Shown one piece after another: positions 1 to 10,504 of a stretch of 64,000 bases of DNA. Position 1 is the stretch's first letter. The number at the start of each line of letters is the position of its first letter. This DNA is from Eriocheir sinensis (Eukaryota > Arthropoda > Malacostraca > Decapoda > Varunidae), in NCBI RefSeq assembly GCF_024679095.1, contig NC_066528.1, positions 21,149,240 to 21,213,239 of the forward strand, given 5' to 3'. The notes under the pieces were generated by a model. The model was not told where the DNA came from and ran no database searches. It saw only the letters and a list, made by a program, of their open reading frames with translations. The translations under genes and the position numbers were made by a program.

Positions 1-66
1 GCTGCTACACGGTAAAGCCACAAATTTGGCCCATTGCTGCTACATGGTAAAGCCACAAATTTGGCT
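1..66. repeat. Two tandem copies of dispersed repeat C end
   Basis: A 35-bp segment containing GCTGCTACACGGTAAAGCC is present twice in a row. Its reverse complement, GGCTTTACCGTGTAGCAGC, recurs at about 16,542 and 40,781, so this is one end of a dispersed repeat (family C here). No coding content. The family is not one I can name. Confidence 0.7.
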
Positions 67-68
67 TT

Positions 69-71
<3 letters not shown>

Positions 72-136
<65 letters not shown>

Positions 137-164
137 TCCTTCACATTGAAATTAAATAAAATAA

Positions 165-201
<37 letters not shown>

Positions 202-204
202 AAA

Positions 205-239
<35 letters not shown>
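72..239. repeat. (GA)n and (CA)n microsatellites
   Basis: A pure (GA)n tract at about 72-133 is followed by two (AC)n tracts at about 168-199 and 206-239. An ATT/CTT-rich stretch follows at about 285-346. These are simple-sequence repeats; the apparent reading frames across them are artefacts. Confidence 0.95.
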
Positions 240-242
<3 letters not shown>

Positions 243-403
243 CATTAATTACACATGTATATAAGCCCAGCAAAACTTGTTATTACTATTATCATTCTTC
301 TTCTTATTCTTATTCTTATTATTATTATTAATATTATTATTATTAGGTCTGACAAGAGGTTATTAGCTCAAAAAATGAATTATCAACTGTTTATTAATTT
401 TAG

Positions 404-490
404 AGACAAGAGGAGGAGGAGGAAGAAGAGGAGGAGGAAGATTAGGAGGAGGAGGACTTTGAAGACTGACAGACAGACATCATTCCAGTG
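404..490 (+). pseudogene. Degenerate acidic exon-like module, paralogue of the 27.1-kb module
   Basis: The segment is bounded by an acceptor-like TTAATTTTAG and a donor-like GTGAGT. It starts AGACAAGAG, runs through GAG/GAA triplets, then GACTTTGAAGAC and AGACAGACAT. The same order of blocks occurs on the minus strand at 27,049-27,142, where the frame stays open. Here the matching frame has TAG and TGA stops, so if it was ever an exon it is now broken. A CCTT-rich tract follows the donor at both places, which suggests duplication of a segment larger than the exon itself. Confidence 0.4.
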
Positions 491-506
491 GTGAGTTAAG
501 TTAGTT

Positions 507-712
507 TCCTTCCCTTCCTTCCTTCCTTCCTTCCTTCCTTCCTTTCTTCTTTCCTCCCTTCTGTCCTTCCTTCCTTACTTCTTTCTTTCTCTCCTCCCTT
601 CCTTCCTTCCTTCTTTCTCTCCTCCTTTCTGTCCTTCCTTTCTTTCTTCCCTTCCTCCCTTCCTTCCCTCCTTCCTTCCTTCCTCCCTTCCTTCCTTCCT
701 TCTCTTGGATAG
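507..712. repeat. (CCTT)n imperfect microsatellite
   Basis: About 200 bp of CCTT/CTTT/CCCT units, pyrimidine-rich on the plus strand. It lies immediately after the donor-like site of the exon-like module at 404-490. Confidence 0.9.
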
Positions 713-744
713 GTTAGGATAAAAGGCCGGATTATTAGTTCGCC

Positions 745-850
745 AAAAGATCACTTCTGCTTATAACAAGTTTTCAGCCATAATCTCAACATAATCATCA
801 TGTATTATATATAAAAATGCAATGCGGTATCTAGGGTTTTCCTGGTCAAG
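745..850 (-). repeat. Dispersed repeat D, partial copy
   Basis: The reverse complement contains TGGCTGAAAACTTGTTATAA, which recurs on the plus strand at about 31,196 and 42,060 with neighbouring similarity. It is a short fragment of an unclassified dispersed repeat, with no coding content. Confidence 0.55.
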
Positions 851-1158
851 GCTCCTAATCCTCGAAGATCTGTTTTTCCCTATTTCTCCTAAATAGTTGG
901 TCAGAAGATATTCACAATCATTGATTTAAGACCTTTATTCTTCCTTCACTTGTGGTAGCGTTGAACTAATTCTCATTCAGATTACATCAGGCAAGAAAAA
1001 TATCCTTTTGGTAGCGTTGAAGACTTAATTACAGTAGTCAATAATGGCCGAATTAATCCCTTGAGCCTCTTAACTCATTCACCAGAATACAATAATGGGC
1101 GTTAGGCTTGTTTGGATGTTACACGGGTTTACAGTCTCCTTCACCTAGCGTGGGTGAT

Positions 1159-1536
1159 ATATTTTTTTTTTTTTTTACGTCGCTGTCTGTTGCGCCTGTA
1201 GGCATCTTCCTGGTGGGGCCTGATGGTCGGCCCAAGGCTTCTTCCAGGTGGGTCCTGATGGTTGGCCCAGCCCGTTCTGGCGCAGGCGAGTGTTTATAGT
1301 GGCGCCATCTTGCATTGGCTCATGCTGCCCCCCGGAACTCGTTCTTGATTCGCTTGGACGGCTTCCTCTAGAGTCCGGGTTGATGGGTGGTCTTCAGGAC
1401 AGCATGTGGGTAGTTTTAAGCCACTCGGCGGTGGCTGAAAAATCCGAGTGGTAGCGTGGGGATTCGAACCCGCGTCGTCCATCACGCGGTGAATGTGGGC
1501 CCAGTACTCTACCAATTCGGCCACCGCCTACCACAA
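1159..1536 (-). mobile_element. tRNA-derived SINE, family 1, near full-length
   Basis: Read on the minus strand, the element opens with a tRNA-like head. RNA polymerase III box A (TGGCCGAATTGG) lies at 1,512-1,523 and box B (GGTTCGAATCC) at 1,460-1,470. A tRNA-unrelated body follows, and the element ends in a poly(A) run seen as T's at about 1,163-1,177. This is the standard layout of a tRNA-derived SINE mobilised by a partner LINE. The body recurs on the plus strand at 40,976-41,300 without the head. A minus-strand open frame of 76 codons across it is incidental. I could not define target-site duplications. It is unlikely to be a functional tRNA gene because of the long fused body. Confidence 0.85.
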
Positions 1537-2190
1537 ACGTGGCACGAAAAACCGTTCACTGGTGCTCACATGGGCATAAACAATCTTCTTACAATCTCCT
1601 ATATCCTTAGTAAAATGTAGCCTAACCAGCAGACAAAGGGGACGAACCAGGTGGTTACATCCTCGTTAAAGAGAAATACTGCACAGCCCTGCTACTCCGT
1701 GGACTAAACACCCTACGTAGTCAATACGTGTATCATACCGAACACACCCGAGACACGCACGTGACAGACCCTTTATCTCCACTCACTCCCCTGTCCGGGG
1801 GAAGAGCCAAGGCGTGTCTGTTAGTGTTTGCACCTCACAAATACAATAATGAGAAAATATATCTATAATATGAACAGGAATTACTTCACCTCAGAGAGAC
1901 GCACCTGTCCGGGGGAAGAGCCAAGGCGTGTCTGTTGGTGTTTGCTGGGTGGGGCTCCCTACGCAGCCGCTGCCCGCGGTTCACATCCCTCCCCAGATTT
2001 AATTCGAACCCTGATTTGTTCAACCTTGCAACAACCGTCTACGGTACTTTACTCGTCGCATGATATTGGTATAATGGTTCCCCTGAATAGCAAGGTGAAA
2101 AATTCTAACTAGAAGCTACTATCTTGTGTTAAAATTATGCCCATTATCTCGTATGGAACCGATCACCTACTTTCTGCAGGCGTCAACATG
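1537..2190. other. Unassigned sequence with a 114-bp-offset direct repeat
   Basis: No gene is visible. A stretch of about 40 bp containing CTGTCCGGGGGAAGAGCC occurs at 1,791 and again at 1,905, a direct repeat. The remainder is non-repetitive within this window. Confidence 0.6.
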
Positions 2191-2221
2191 TATGTCTGTC
2201 TGTCTGTCTGTCCGTCTGTCT
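2191..2221. repeat. (GTCT)n microsatellite
   Basis: Short TGTC/GTCT tetranucleotide run with one interruption. Confidence 0.85.
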
Positions 2222-2324
2222 CGGGGGTGTGAGCATCACGCAATAATAATTCAATGTTACTAATAATTCTTACATTAACTTAACATTACTTACCCATACT
2301 TAATACTACGTCCCGGCACTACAA

Positions 2325-3597
2325 TATGACCACAGATGTTCCCTTCTCCTATAATTCCTTCCCCTCCTGTCTCTCTCCGGCATATGACCACAGATGTTCC
2401 CTTCTCCTATAATTCCTTCCCCTCCTGTCTCTTGCTGGCATATGACCACAGATGTTCCCTTCTCCTATAATTCCTTCCCCTTCTGTCTCTCTCCGGCATA
2501 TGACCATAGATGTTCCCTTCTCCTATAATTCCTTCCCCTCCTGTCTCTCTCCGGCATATGACCACAGATGTTCCCTTCTCCTATAATTCCTTCCCCTTCT
2601 GTCTCTCTCCGGCATATGACCATAGATGTTCCCTTCTCCTATAATTCCTTCCCCTCCTGTCTCTCTCCGGCATATGACCACAGATGTTCCCTTCTCTATA
2701 ATTCCTTCCTTCTGTCTCTCTCCGGCATATGACCATAGATGTTCCTTCTTCCTATAATTCCTTCCCTCCTGTCTCTCTCCGCATATGACCACAGATGTTC
2801 CTTCTCCTATAATTCCTTCCCCTTCTGTCTCTCTCCGGCATATGACCATATATGTTCCATTATCCTATAATACCTTCACCTCCTGACTCTAGCAGGAATA
2901 TGACCACAGATGTTCCTTCTCCTATTATTCCTTCCCCTTCTGTCTCTCTCCGGCATATGACCACAGATGTTCCTTCTCCTATAATTCCTTCCCTCCTGTC
3001 TCTCTCCGCATATGACCACAGATGTTCCTTCTCCTATAATTCCTTCCCTTCTGTCTCTCTCCGGCATATGACCACAGATGTTCCTTCTCCTATAATTCCT
3101 TCCCCTCCTGTCTCTCTCCGGCATATGACCACAGATGTTCCCTTCTCCTATAATTCCTTCCCCTTCTGTCTCTCTCCGGCATATGACCATAGATGTTCCC
3201 TTCTCCTATAATTCCTTCCCCTCCTGTCTCTATCAGGCATATGACCACAGATGTTCCCTTCTCCTATAATTCCTTCCCCTTCTGTCTCTCTCCGGCATAT
3301 GACCATAGATGTTCCCTTCTCCTATAATTCCTTCCCCTCCTGTCTCTTGCTGGCATATGACCACAGATGTTCCCTTCTCCTATAATTCCTTCCCCTTCTG
3401 TCTCTCTCCGGCATATGACCACAGATGTTCCCTTCTATAATTCCTTCCCCTTCTGTCTCTCTCCAGCATATGACCACAGATGTTCCGTTCTCCTATAATT
3501 CCTTCCCCTCCTGTCTCTTGCTGGCATATGACCACAGATGTTCCCTTCTCCTATAATTCCTTCCCCTCCTGCCTCTCTCCGGCATATGACCAAGGAT
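2325..3597. repeat. 58-bp minisatellite, about 22 units
   Basis: The unit reads roughly CATATGACCACAGATGTTCC, then CTTCTCCTATAATTCC, then TTCCCCTCCTGTCTCTCTCC. AGATGTTC recurs every 54-59 bp from about 2,335 to 3,537. Units differ by single-base changes and by gain or loss of C's (CCCTTC versus CCTTC). The unit matches, almost base for base, the 3' portion of the family 2 SINE at 26,350-26,600 read on its minus strand. This suggests the array arose by amplification of a SINE tail. Open frames on both strands are by-products of the period. Confidence 0.95.
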
Positions 3598-4008
3598 GTC
3601 ACTAAACCAAACTTTCCTTCCACCCATGAAAACCTGGTTAACTTTGTCTGTGTAAACAGTGGTAATGGGAGCCCAATATGTTGAAGAAGATACAGTCATC
3701 CTGGAGGTAGTTTTAAAATGTTTCTGCACCTTGAACAGTAACATGGATACCTAGTGACTATTCTCTGTGGCGGCCTCGGGAAGCAATGCCAGGAAAATGA
3801 TTATTATGTTGGTAAAGATAGGAGAGTTTGTAAATATTTGACCCTGTGTCTCGGCAAGGCTCTGACCCTGCCCCCTGTGTTGACCCTCTGGTGGTAGTGA
3901 CTGTGTGGAAGGAAGGAAGGAAGGGTTGAAAGTTTAAAGGAATTTATTATTATATGTAAAATGCATCTTCAGGTTGACACAAATACTAATTCCTTACTTA
4001 CATTATAG
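3598..4008. other. Unassigned spacer
   Basis: No coding signal or recurrent repeat except a short GGAA run at about 3,910. It ends in an acceptor-like pyrimidine stretch and AG at 4,007-4,008. Confidence 0.5.
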
Positions 4009-4064
4009 ATGAAAGAGGAAGAGGAAGAGGAAGAGGAGGAGGAGGAGGACACAGGAATTTCTTG
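4009..4064 (+). CDS. Candidate acidic internal exon or repeat-derived look-alike
   Basis: This 56-nt segment is bounded by an acceptor-like CTTACATTATAG and a strong donor-like GTGAGT at 4,065. From its first base it reads Met-Lys, then a run of glutamates, then Asp-Thr-Gly-Ile-Ser, with no stop, leaving two bases at the donor. Similar splice-bounded acidic segments occur at 404, 18,347, 27,049 and 44,561. It may be a real small exon encoding an acidic linker. Equally, it may be a chance GAG/GAA microsatellite beside splice-like motifs, since the same strand becomes a GGAA array 85 bp downstream. No protein family is recognisable. Confidence 0.3.
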
Positions 4065-4147
4065 GTGAGTGTTGTTTTTATTTCTTTGTTCCATTTATCA
4101 ATATTTTTCTTTGTTTCCTCTTTTTCTTATCTTCATTTTCTTTACAA

Positions 4148-4159
4148 AGGAAGGAAGGA

Positions 4160-4236
<77 letters not shown>

Positions 4237-7200
4237 GAGGGAAAAGAAGGAAGAGAAGGAGGGGAGGAAGGAAGGAAGGAAAAGGAGGTAAGGATGAAGG
4301 AAGACAAAGGGAAGAGAAGTAGGGAATGAAGGAAGGAGGAAAGAGGGGAGAGAGGGGAAGAAGGAAGGAAGGAGGTAAGGATGGAAGGAAGAAAGAGATG
4401 AGGAAGGAAGGAAAAAGAGTGAGAGGAAAGAAGGTAGGAAGGAAGGGAGGAGGGAGGGAAGGAAGGAAGGAAAGGAGGAAGGAAGGAAGGAAGAAAAGGA
4501 GGGAAGGAATGAAGGAAAGAGAGGAGAGGAAAGAAGGAAGGAAGGAAGGAGAAAGATAGGAAGGAATGAAGGAAAAGAGGAGAGAAAGAAGGAAGGAAAG
4601 GAGGAGGTAAGGATTGAAGGAAGAAAGAGATGTGGGAAGGAAAGAAGGAAGGGAAAGAAGGAGAGAAGAAGGAAGGAAGGAAGGAAGGGAAGGAGAAAGA
4701 TAGGAAGGAATGAAGGAAAAAGAGGGAGAGGAAGGAAAGAAGGAAGGAAGGTGAAGAGGAAGGAGGAAAGATGGAAGGAAGGAAGGAAGGGAGAGAAGGA
4801 CAAAGATAGGAAGGACGGAAGGAAAAAGAGGGATAGGGAAAGAGGGAAGGAAGGAAGGAAGGAAGGAAGGAAAGGAGGGAGGTAAGGATCGAAGGAAGAA
4901 AGAGATGTGAGGGAAGGAAGGAATGAAGGAAAGAGAGAGAGTAAAGAAAGAATGAAGGAAGGGAGGAGGAGGAAGGAAAGGAGAGGTAAGGATCGAAGGA
5001 AGAAAGAGATGTGAGGGAAGGAAGGAATGAAGGAAAGAGAGGGGAGAAGGAAGGAAGGAAGGAAGGAAGGAGGGAAGGAGGTAGGATGGTAGGAAGAAAG
5101 AGATGTGAGGGAAGGAAGGAATGAAGGAAAGAGAGGATGGTAGGAAGGAAGGAATGGAGGGAGGTAAGGATCGAAGGAAGAAAGAGATGTGAGGGAAGGA
5201 AGGAATGAAGGAAAGAGAGAGAGGAAAGAAAGAAGGAAGGAAGGGAGGGAGGGAGGTAAGGATCGAAGGAAGAAAGAGATGTGAGGGAAGGAAGGAAGGA
5301 AGGAAAGAGGGAGAGGAAAGAAGGAAGGAAGGAAGGAAGGAGGAGGAGGTAAGGAAAGGGGAGAGGTAAGGATCGAAGGAAGAAAGAGATGTGAGGGAAG
5401 GAAGGAATGAAGGAAAGAGGGAGAGGCACGAAAGAAGGAAGGAAGGAAGGAAGGAGGGAAGGAGGTAAGGATGGAAGGAAGAAAGAGATGTGAGGGAAGG
5501 AAGGAATGAAGGAAAGAGGGAGAGAAGAAGGAAGGAAGGAAGGAGGGAGGAGGTAAGGAAAGGAGGAGGTAAGGATCGAAGGAAGAAAGAGATGAGGGAA
5601 GGAAGGAATGAAGGAAAGAGAGGGAGAGGAAAGAAGGAAGGAAGGAAGGGAGGGAGGGAGGTAAGGATCGAAGGAAGAAAGAGATGTGAGGAAGGAAGGA
5701 ATGAAGGAAAGAGGGAGAGGAAAGAAGGAAGGAAGGAAGGGAGGGAAGGAGAAAAATAGGAAGGAAGGAAGGAAAAAGAGGGAGAGGAAAGAAGAAAGGA
5801 AGGAAGGGAGGGAGGGAAGGAAGGAAGGAAGGAAAGAGAGGGAGAGGAAAGAAGGAAGGAAGGAAGGAAAAAGAGGGAGAGGGAAGAAGGAAGGAAGGGA
5901 GGGAGGGAGGGAGGAAAGGAAGGAAGGAAAGGAGGGAGGTAAGGATCGAAGGAAGAAAGAGATGTGAGGGAAGGAATGAAGGAAAGAGAGGGGAGGAAAG
6001 AAGGAAGGAAGGAAGGGAGGAAGGAGGTAAGGATGGAAGAAAGAGATGTGAGGAAGGAAGGAAGGAATGAAGGAAAAAGGAAGAAGGAAGGAAGGAAGGG
6101 AGGAGGAGGAAGGAAAGGAGGGAGGTAAGGATCGAAGTAAGAAAGAGATGTGAGGGAAGGAAGGAATGAAGGAAAGAGAGGGGGAGGAAAGAAGGAAGGA
6201 AGGAAGGGAGGGAAGGAGGTAAGGATGGAAGGAAGAAAGAGATGTGAGGGAAGGAAGGAATGAAGGAAAGAGAGGGAGAGGAAAGAAGGAAGGAAGGAAG
6301 GAAGGAAGGAGGGAGGAGGTAAGGATCGAAGGAAGAAAGAGATGTGAGGAAGGAAGGAATGAAGGAAAGAGGGAGAGGAAAGAAGGAAGGAAGGAAGGAA
6401 GGAAGGGAGGGAGGGAGGGAGGTAAGGATCGAAGGAAGAAAGAGATGTGAGGGAAGGAAGGAATGAAGGAAAGAGAGGGAGAGGAAAGAAGGAAGGAAGG
6501 GAGGGAGGGAGGTAAGGATGGAAGGAAGAAAGAGATGTGAGGGAAGGAAGGAATGAAGGAAAGAGAGGGAGAGGAAAGAAGGAAGGAAGGAAGGGAGGGA
6601 GGGAGGTAAGGATCGAAGGAAGAAAGAGATGTGAGGGAAGGAAGGAATGAAGGAAAGAGAGGGAGAGGAAAGAAGGAAGGAAGGAAGGGAGGGAAGGAGA
6701 AAAATAGGAAGGAAGGAAGGAAAAAGAGGGAGAGGAAAGAAGAAAGGAAGGAAGGGAGGGAGGGAGGGAGAGGAAGGAAGGAAGGAAGGAAGAAGGGAGG
6801 AAAAAAGAAAGGAAGGAAGGAAAAGAGGGAGAGGGAAGAAGGAAGGAGGGAGGAGGGAAGGAAAGAGAGAGGTAAGGATCAAAGGAAGAAAGAGATGTGA
6901 GGAAGGAAGGAATGAAGGAAGAGAGGGGAGGAAAGAAGGAAGGGAGGGAAGTAGGTAAGGATGGAAGGAAGAAAGAGATGTGAGGGAAGGAAGGAATGAA
7001 TGAAAAAGAAGGAGAGGAAAGAAGGAAGGAAGGAAGGGAGGGAGGGAGGGAAGGAAAGGGGAGAGGTAAGGATCGAAGGAAGAAAGAGATGTGAGGGAAG
7101 GAAGGAATGAAGGAAAGAGAGGGGGAGGAAAGAAGGAAGGAAGGAAGGAAGGGAGGGAGGGAGGTAAGGATCGAAGGAAGAAAGAGATGTGAGGGAAGGA

Positions 7201-8430
7201 AGGAATGAAGGAGAGGGAGAGGAAAGAAGGAAGGACGGAAGGAAGGGAGGAGGGAGGTAAGGATCGAAGGAAGAAAGAGATGTGGGGGAAGGAAGGAATG
7301 AAGGAAAGAGAGGGAGAGGAAAGAAGGAAGGAAGGAAGGAAGGGAGGGAGGGAGGTAAGGATCGAAGGAAGAAAGAGATGTGAGGGAAGGAAGGAATGAA
7401 GGAAAGAGAGGGAGAGGAAAGAAGGAAGGAAGGAAGGAAGGGAGGGAGGGAGGTAAGGATCGAAGGAAGAAAGAGATGTGAGGGAAGGAAGGAATGAAGG
7501 AAAGAGAGGAGAGGAAAGAAGGAAGGAAGGGAGGGAGGAGGAAGGAGAAAAATAGGAAGGAAGGAAGGAAGGAAGGAAAGGAGAGGAAAGAAGGAAGGAA
7601 GGAAGGAGGGGAGGAGGAAGGAAGGAAGGAAGGAGAGGAAAGAAGGAAGAAGGAAGGAAGGAGGAGGAAAGAAGAAGGAAGGAGGAGGGAGGGAGGGAGG
7701 AAAGGAAGGAAGGAAGGAAGGAAAGGTGGGAGGTAAGGATCGAAGGAAGAAAGAGATGTGAGGGAAGGAAGGAATGAAGGAAAGAGAGGGAGAGGAAAGA
7801 AGGAAGGGAGGGAAGGAGGTAAGGATGGAAGGAAGAAAGAGATGTGAGGGAAGGAAGGAAGGAATGAAGGAAAAAGAGGGAGAGGAAAGAAGGAAGGAAG
7901 GAAGGGAGGGAGGGAGGGAAGGAAAGGAGAGAGGTAAGGATCGAAGGAAGAAAGAGATGTGAGGGAAGGAAGGAAGGAAGGAAAGAGGGAGAGGAAAGAA
8001 GGAAGGAAGGAAGGGAGGGAGGGAGGGAGGTAAGGATCGAAGGAAGAAAGAGATGTGAGGGAAGGAAGGAAGGAAGGAAAGAGAGGGAGAGGAAAGAAGG
8101 AAGGAAGGAAGGAAGGGAGGGAAGGAGGTAAGGATGGAAGGAAGAAAGAGATGTGAGGGAAGGAAGGAATGAAGGAAAGAGAGGGAGAGGAAAGAAGGAA
8201 GGAAGGAAGGAAGGGAGGGAGGTAAGGATCGAAGGAAGAAAGAGATGTGAGGGAAGGAAGGAATGAAGGAAAGAGAGGGAGAGGAAAGAAGGAAGGAAGG
8301 AAGGAAGGGAGGGAGGGAGGTAAGGATCGAAGGAAGAAAGAGATGTGAGGGAAGGAAGGAAGGAAGGAAAGAGGGAGAGGAAAGAAGGAAGGAAGGAAGG
8401 GAGGGAAGGAGATGCATGGGAAGCAAGGAA
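4148..8430. repeat. 4.3-kb GGAA/GA array with ~100-bp higher-order unit
   Basis: The plus strand is almost pure purine. It begins with GGAA units and a (GA)n tract (about 4,162-4,233), then settles into a compound unit. One landmark, GAAAGAGATGTGAGGG or a close variant, recurs about 32 times at typical intervals of 85-115 bp (for example near 4,909, 5,003, 5,099, 7,278, 7,376 and 7,472). A few gaps of about 270 bp lie where blocks have diverged. GGTAAGGATCGAAGG precedes the landmark in most units. The minus strand is Ser/Leu/Pro/Phe-rich and stop-free in places, giving a 1,695-codon frame that I regard as an artefact. Confidence 0.95.
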
Positions 8431-8444
8431 GGAAGGAAGAGAGT

Positions 8445-9215
8445 ATATATATTTGACAAGGCTTTCCTTGGAGTTGTGGGCATTTCCAGGGGTAGTTTCA
8501 TGACCCTGGTGGTAGTGTGACCCTTCCTCTGTACCATAACCCTGAGAAACACATTTGACAAGGCTTTCCTTGGAGTTGTGGGCATTTCCAGTAGTTTTTG
8601 AGCCTGGTGGTAGTGTGACCCTTCCTCTGTACCATGACCCTAAGAAACACACATTCAACATTGCTTTTGAGGGAGCTGTGGTTATTTCCATGGTAGTTTG
8701 TGACCCTGGTGGTAGTGTGACCTTTCCTTTGTACCATGACATTAAGAAACACATTTGACATGGCTTTTGAGGGAGCTGTGGGCGTTTCCAGGGGTAGTTT
8801 TGTGACCCTGGTGGTAGTGTGACCCTTCCTCTGTACTGTGAACCTAAGAAACACTCATTTGACATGGCTTTTGAGGGAGCTGTGGGCATTTCCAGTGGTA
8901 GTTTGTGGCCCTGGTGGTAGTGTGACCTTCCTCTGTACATGGTGAACCTAAGAAACACACATTTGACATGGCTTTTGAGGAGCTGTGGGCATTTCCAGGG
9001 GTAGTTTTGTGGCCCTGGTGGTAGTGTGACCCTTCCTCTGTACTGTGAACCTAAGAAACACACATTTGACCAGGCTCTCATAGGAGTTGTGGGCATTTCC
9101 AGGGGTAGTTTTGTAACCCTGGTGGTAGTGTGACCCTTCCTCTGTACCATGAACCTAAGAAACACACATTTGACATGGCTTTTGAGGGAGTTGTGGGAGG
9201 CATTTCTTGTGCAAT
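8445..9215 (-). repeat. R100 tandem array, reverse orientation, about 7 units
   Basis: Each unit is about 95-106 bp. On the plus strand it contains TTGTGGGCATTTCCAG, then CCCTGGTGGTAGTGTGACC, then CTTCCTCTGTACCATGA and AAGAAACACA. I call the opposite reading (GGTTCATGGTACAGAGG first) the forward direction, so this block is reverse. It directly abuts the end of the GGAA array. The next R100 block at 9,404-9,925 is in the opposite orientation. Family unidentified. Confidence 0.9.
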
Positions 9216-9403
9216 TTTCTATATTCTGGTGTTGTCAGCGTAAGGCAGCTGGGCTAGTCAGGCAGAGAGAGCAGTGGTAGCAGTGTGAGGTGGTATTGCG
9301 CTGGTTGGCTGTGTTCTGTGGTTGGTAGCGTATGGTACAATGATGACTGGTGCCTAGGAAACTGAGCAGATGTAGCCACAGGTCGGATTCAAACTGGGCT
9401 GCC
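9216..9403. other. Spacer between inverted R100 arrays
   Basis: About 190 bp of non-repetitive, GTGG-rich sequence separating the reverse and forward R100 blocks. No coding content is recognised. Confidence 0.5.
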
Positions 9404-9930
9404 CACAACTCCTATGAAAGCCTTGGCAAATATGTGTTTCTCCAGGTTCACGGTACAGGGGAATGGTCACACTACCACCAGGGTCATAAATCTACCCCTG
9501 GAAATGCCCTAAACTCCCTTGAAAGCCTTCTCAAATGTGTTTCTTTAGGTTCATAGTACAGAGGAAGGGTCACACTACCACCAGGAGCATAAGACTACCC
9601 CTGGAAATACCCAAAACTCCCTTGAAGGCCTTGTCAAATGTGTGTTTCTTTAGGTTCATGGTACAGAGGAAGAGTCACATTACCACTAGGGTCATAAAAC
9701 TACCCCCTGAAAATGCCCCAAACTCCCTTGAAAGCCTTGTCAAATGTGTGTTTCTTTAGGTTCATGGTACAGAGGAAGAGTCACATTACCACTAGGGTCA
9801 TAAAACTACCCCCTGAAAATGCCCCATACTCCCTTGAAAGCCTTGTCAAATGTGTGTTTCTTTAGGTTCATGGTACAGAGGAAGGGTCAAACTACCACCA
9901 GTGTCTTATAACTACCCCTGGACATACCCT
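9404..9930 (+). repeat. R100 tandem array, forward orientation, about 5 units
   Basis: Units contain GGTTCATGGTACAGAGGAAG, then TACCACCAGGGTCATAAA, then CTACCCCTGGAAATGCCC, then a GAAAGCCTTGTCAAATGTGT junction. The two central units are nearly identical over about 100 bp, suggesting recent duplication. Confidence 0.9.
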
Positions 9931-10500
9931 ACACACACTCGCCACTCCATTCAGTCACCAAGAGGGTACTTCCATGAGTCCAAAGTACCTTGATTCACTT
10001 CCTGATGTCCAGCACTCTATAGTTCTTATCAAAAGTTAGCCTGTTCTCACGCCAAGCATCTGCTAGTTAAGTCTTTCTCCTCGGGTGCACCTTCTGAAAG
10101 CCCCGGTCCATGTTCAGATGTTTCCGTACAGTGCCACTTTTCATATCAAAAGTTACCCTGTTCTCACGCCAAGCATCTTTCTTTCTCTTTAAACATGATA
10201 TTATTGTACCGTGTGGGGACCCAGCCTCCTGGTACTGAAGGGAAGTGTGCTGTTACGTATATGCGGTTACAGGTATGTGGTACCTAACATTGGGACCTGT
10301 TTGGGTGAGCTACGAGTGCTGATCTTTACTCTCTATCTCCAGAGTCTGTGTAGTCCACTGTAAGTCAGATTATACTGCTTACTGTACCAGGAATGACCTG
10401 AATAAAGCCTGTATTCTTGAACTTCATGACACCGCAGTTTGCTTGTTTGAAAAGCTGTTATGACTGTTTCCCAAAGCCGCAGAGAAGGCTAACCGGGTTT
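9931..10500. other. Unassigned sequence with a short direct repeat
   Basis: A stretch of about 40 bp containing CCTGTTCTCACGCCAAGCAT occurs at about 10,040 and 10,158. An AATAAA lies at about 10,401 (GAATAAAGCC). Long-terminal-repeat ends were considered but not demonstrated. Confidence 0.4.
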
Positions 10501-10504
10501 TCAT

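Noticed and set aside
700..720. Arthropod-type telomeric TTAGG repeat
   Set aside because: Only one or two words (GGTTAGG) occur here and near 42,908; no array.
1294..1524. A possible functional tRNA gene around 1,450-1,536 on the minus strand
   Set aside because: Boxes A and B are present but the tRNA-like part is fused to a ~300-bp body with poly(A), repeated elsewhere. It is a SINE head.
4078..9165. A 1,695-codon minus-strand open frame rich in Ser, Leu, Pro and Phe
   Set aside because: It runs through the GGAA array and then through R100 repeats. The reverse complement of GGAA-type purine DNA simply lacks stop codons, and no domain or splice structure is present.
10200..10440. A possible LTR (TGTTACGTATATGCGG, AATAAAGCC)
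   Set aside because: No second copy, no primer-binding site and no internal retroviral-type coding region are nearby.
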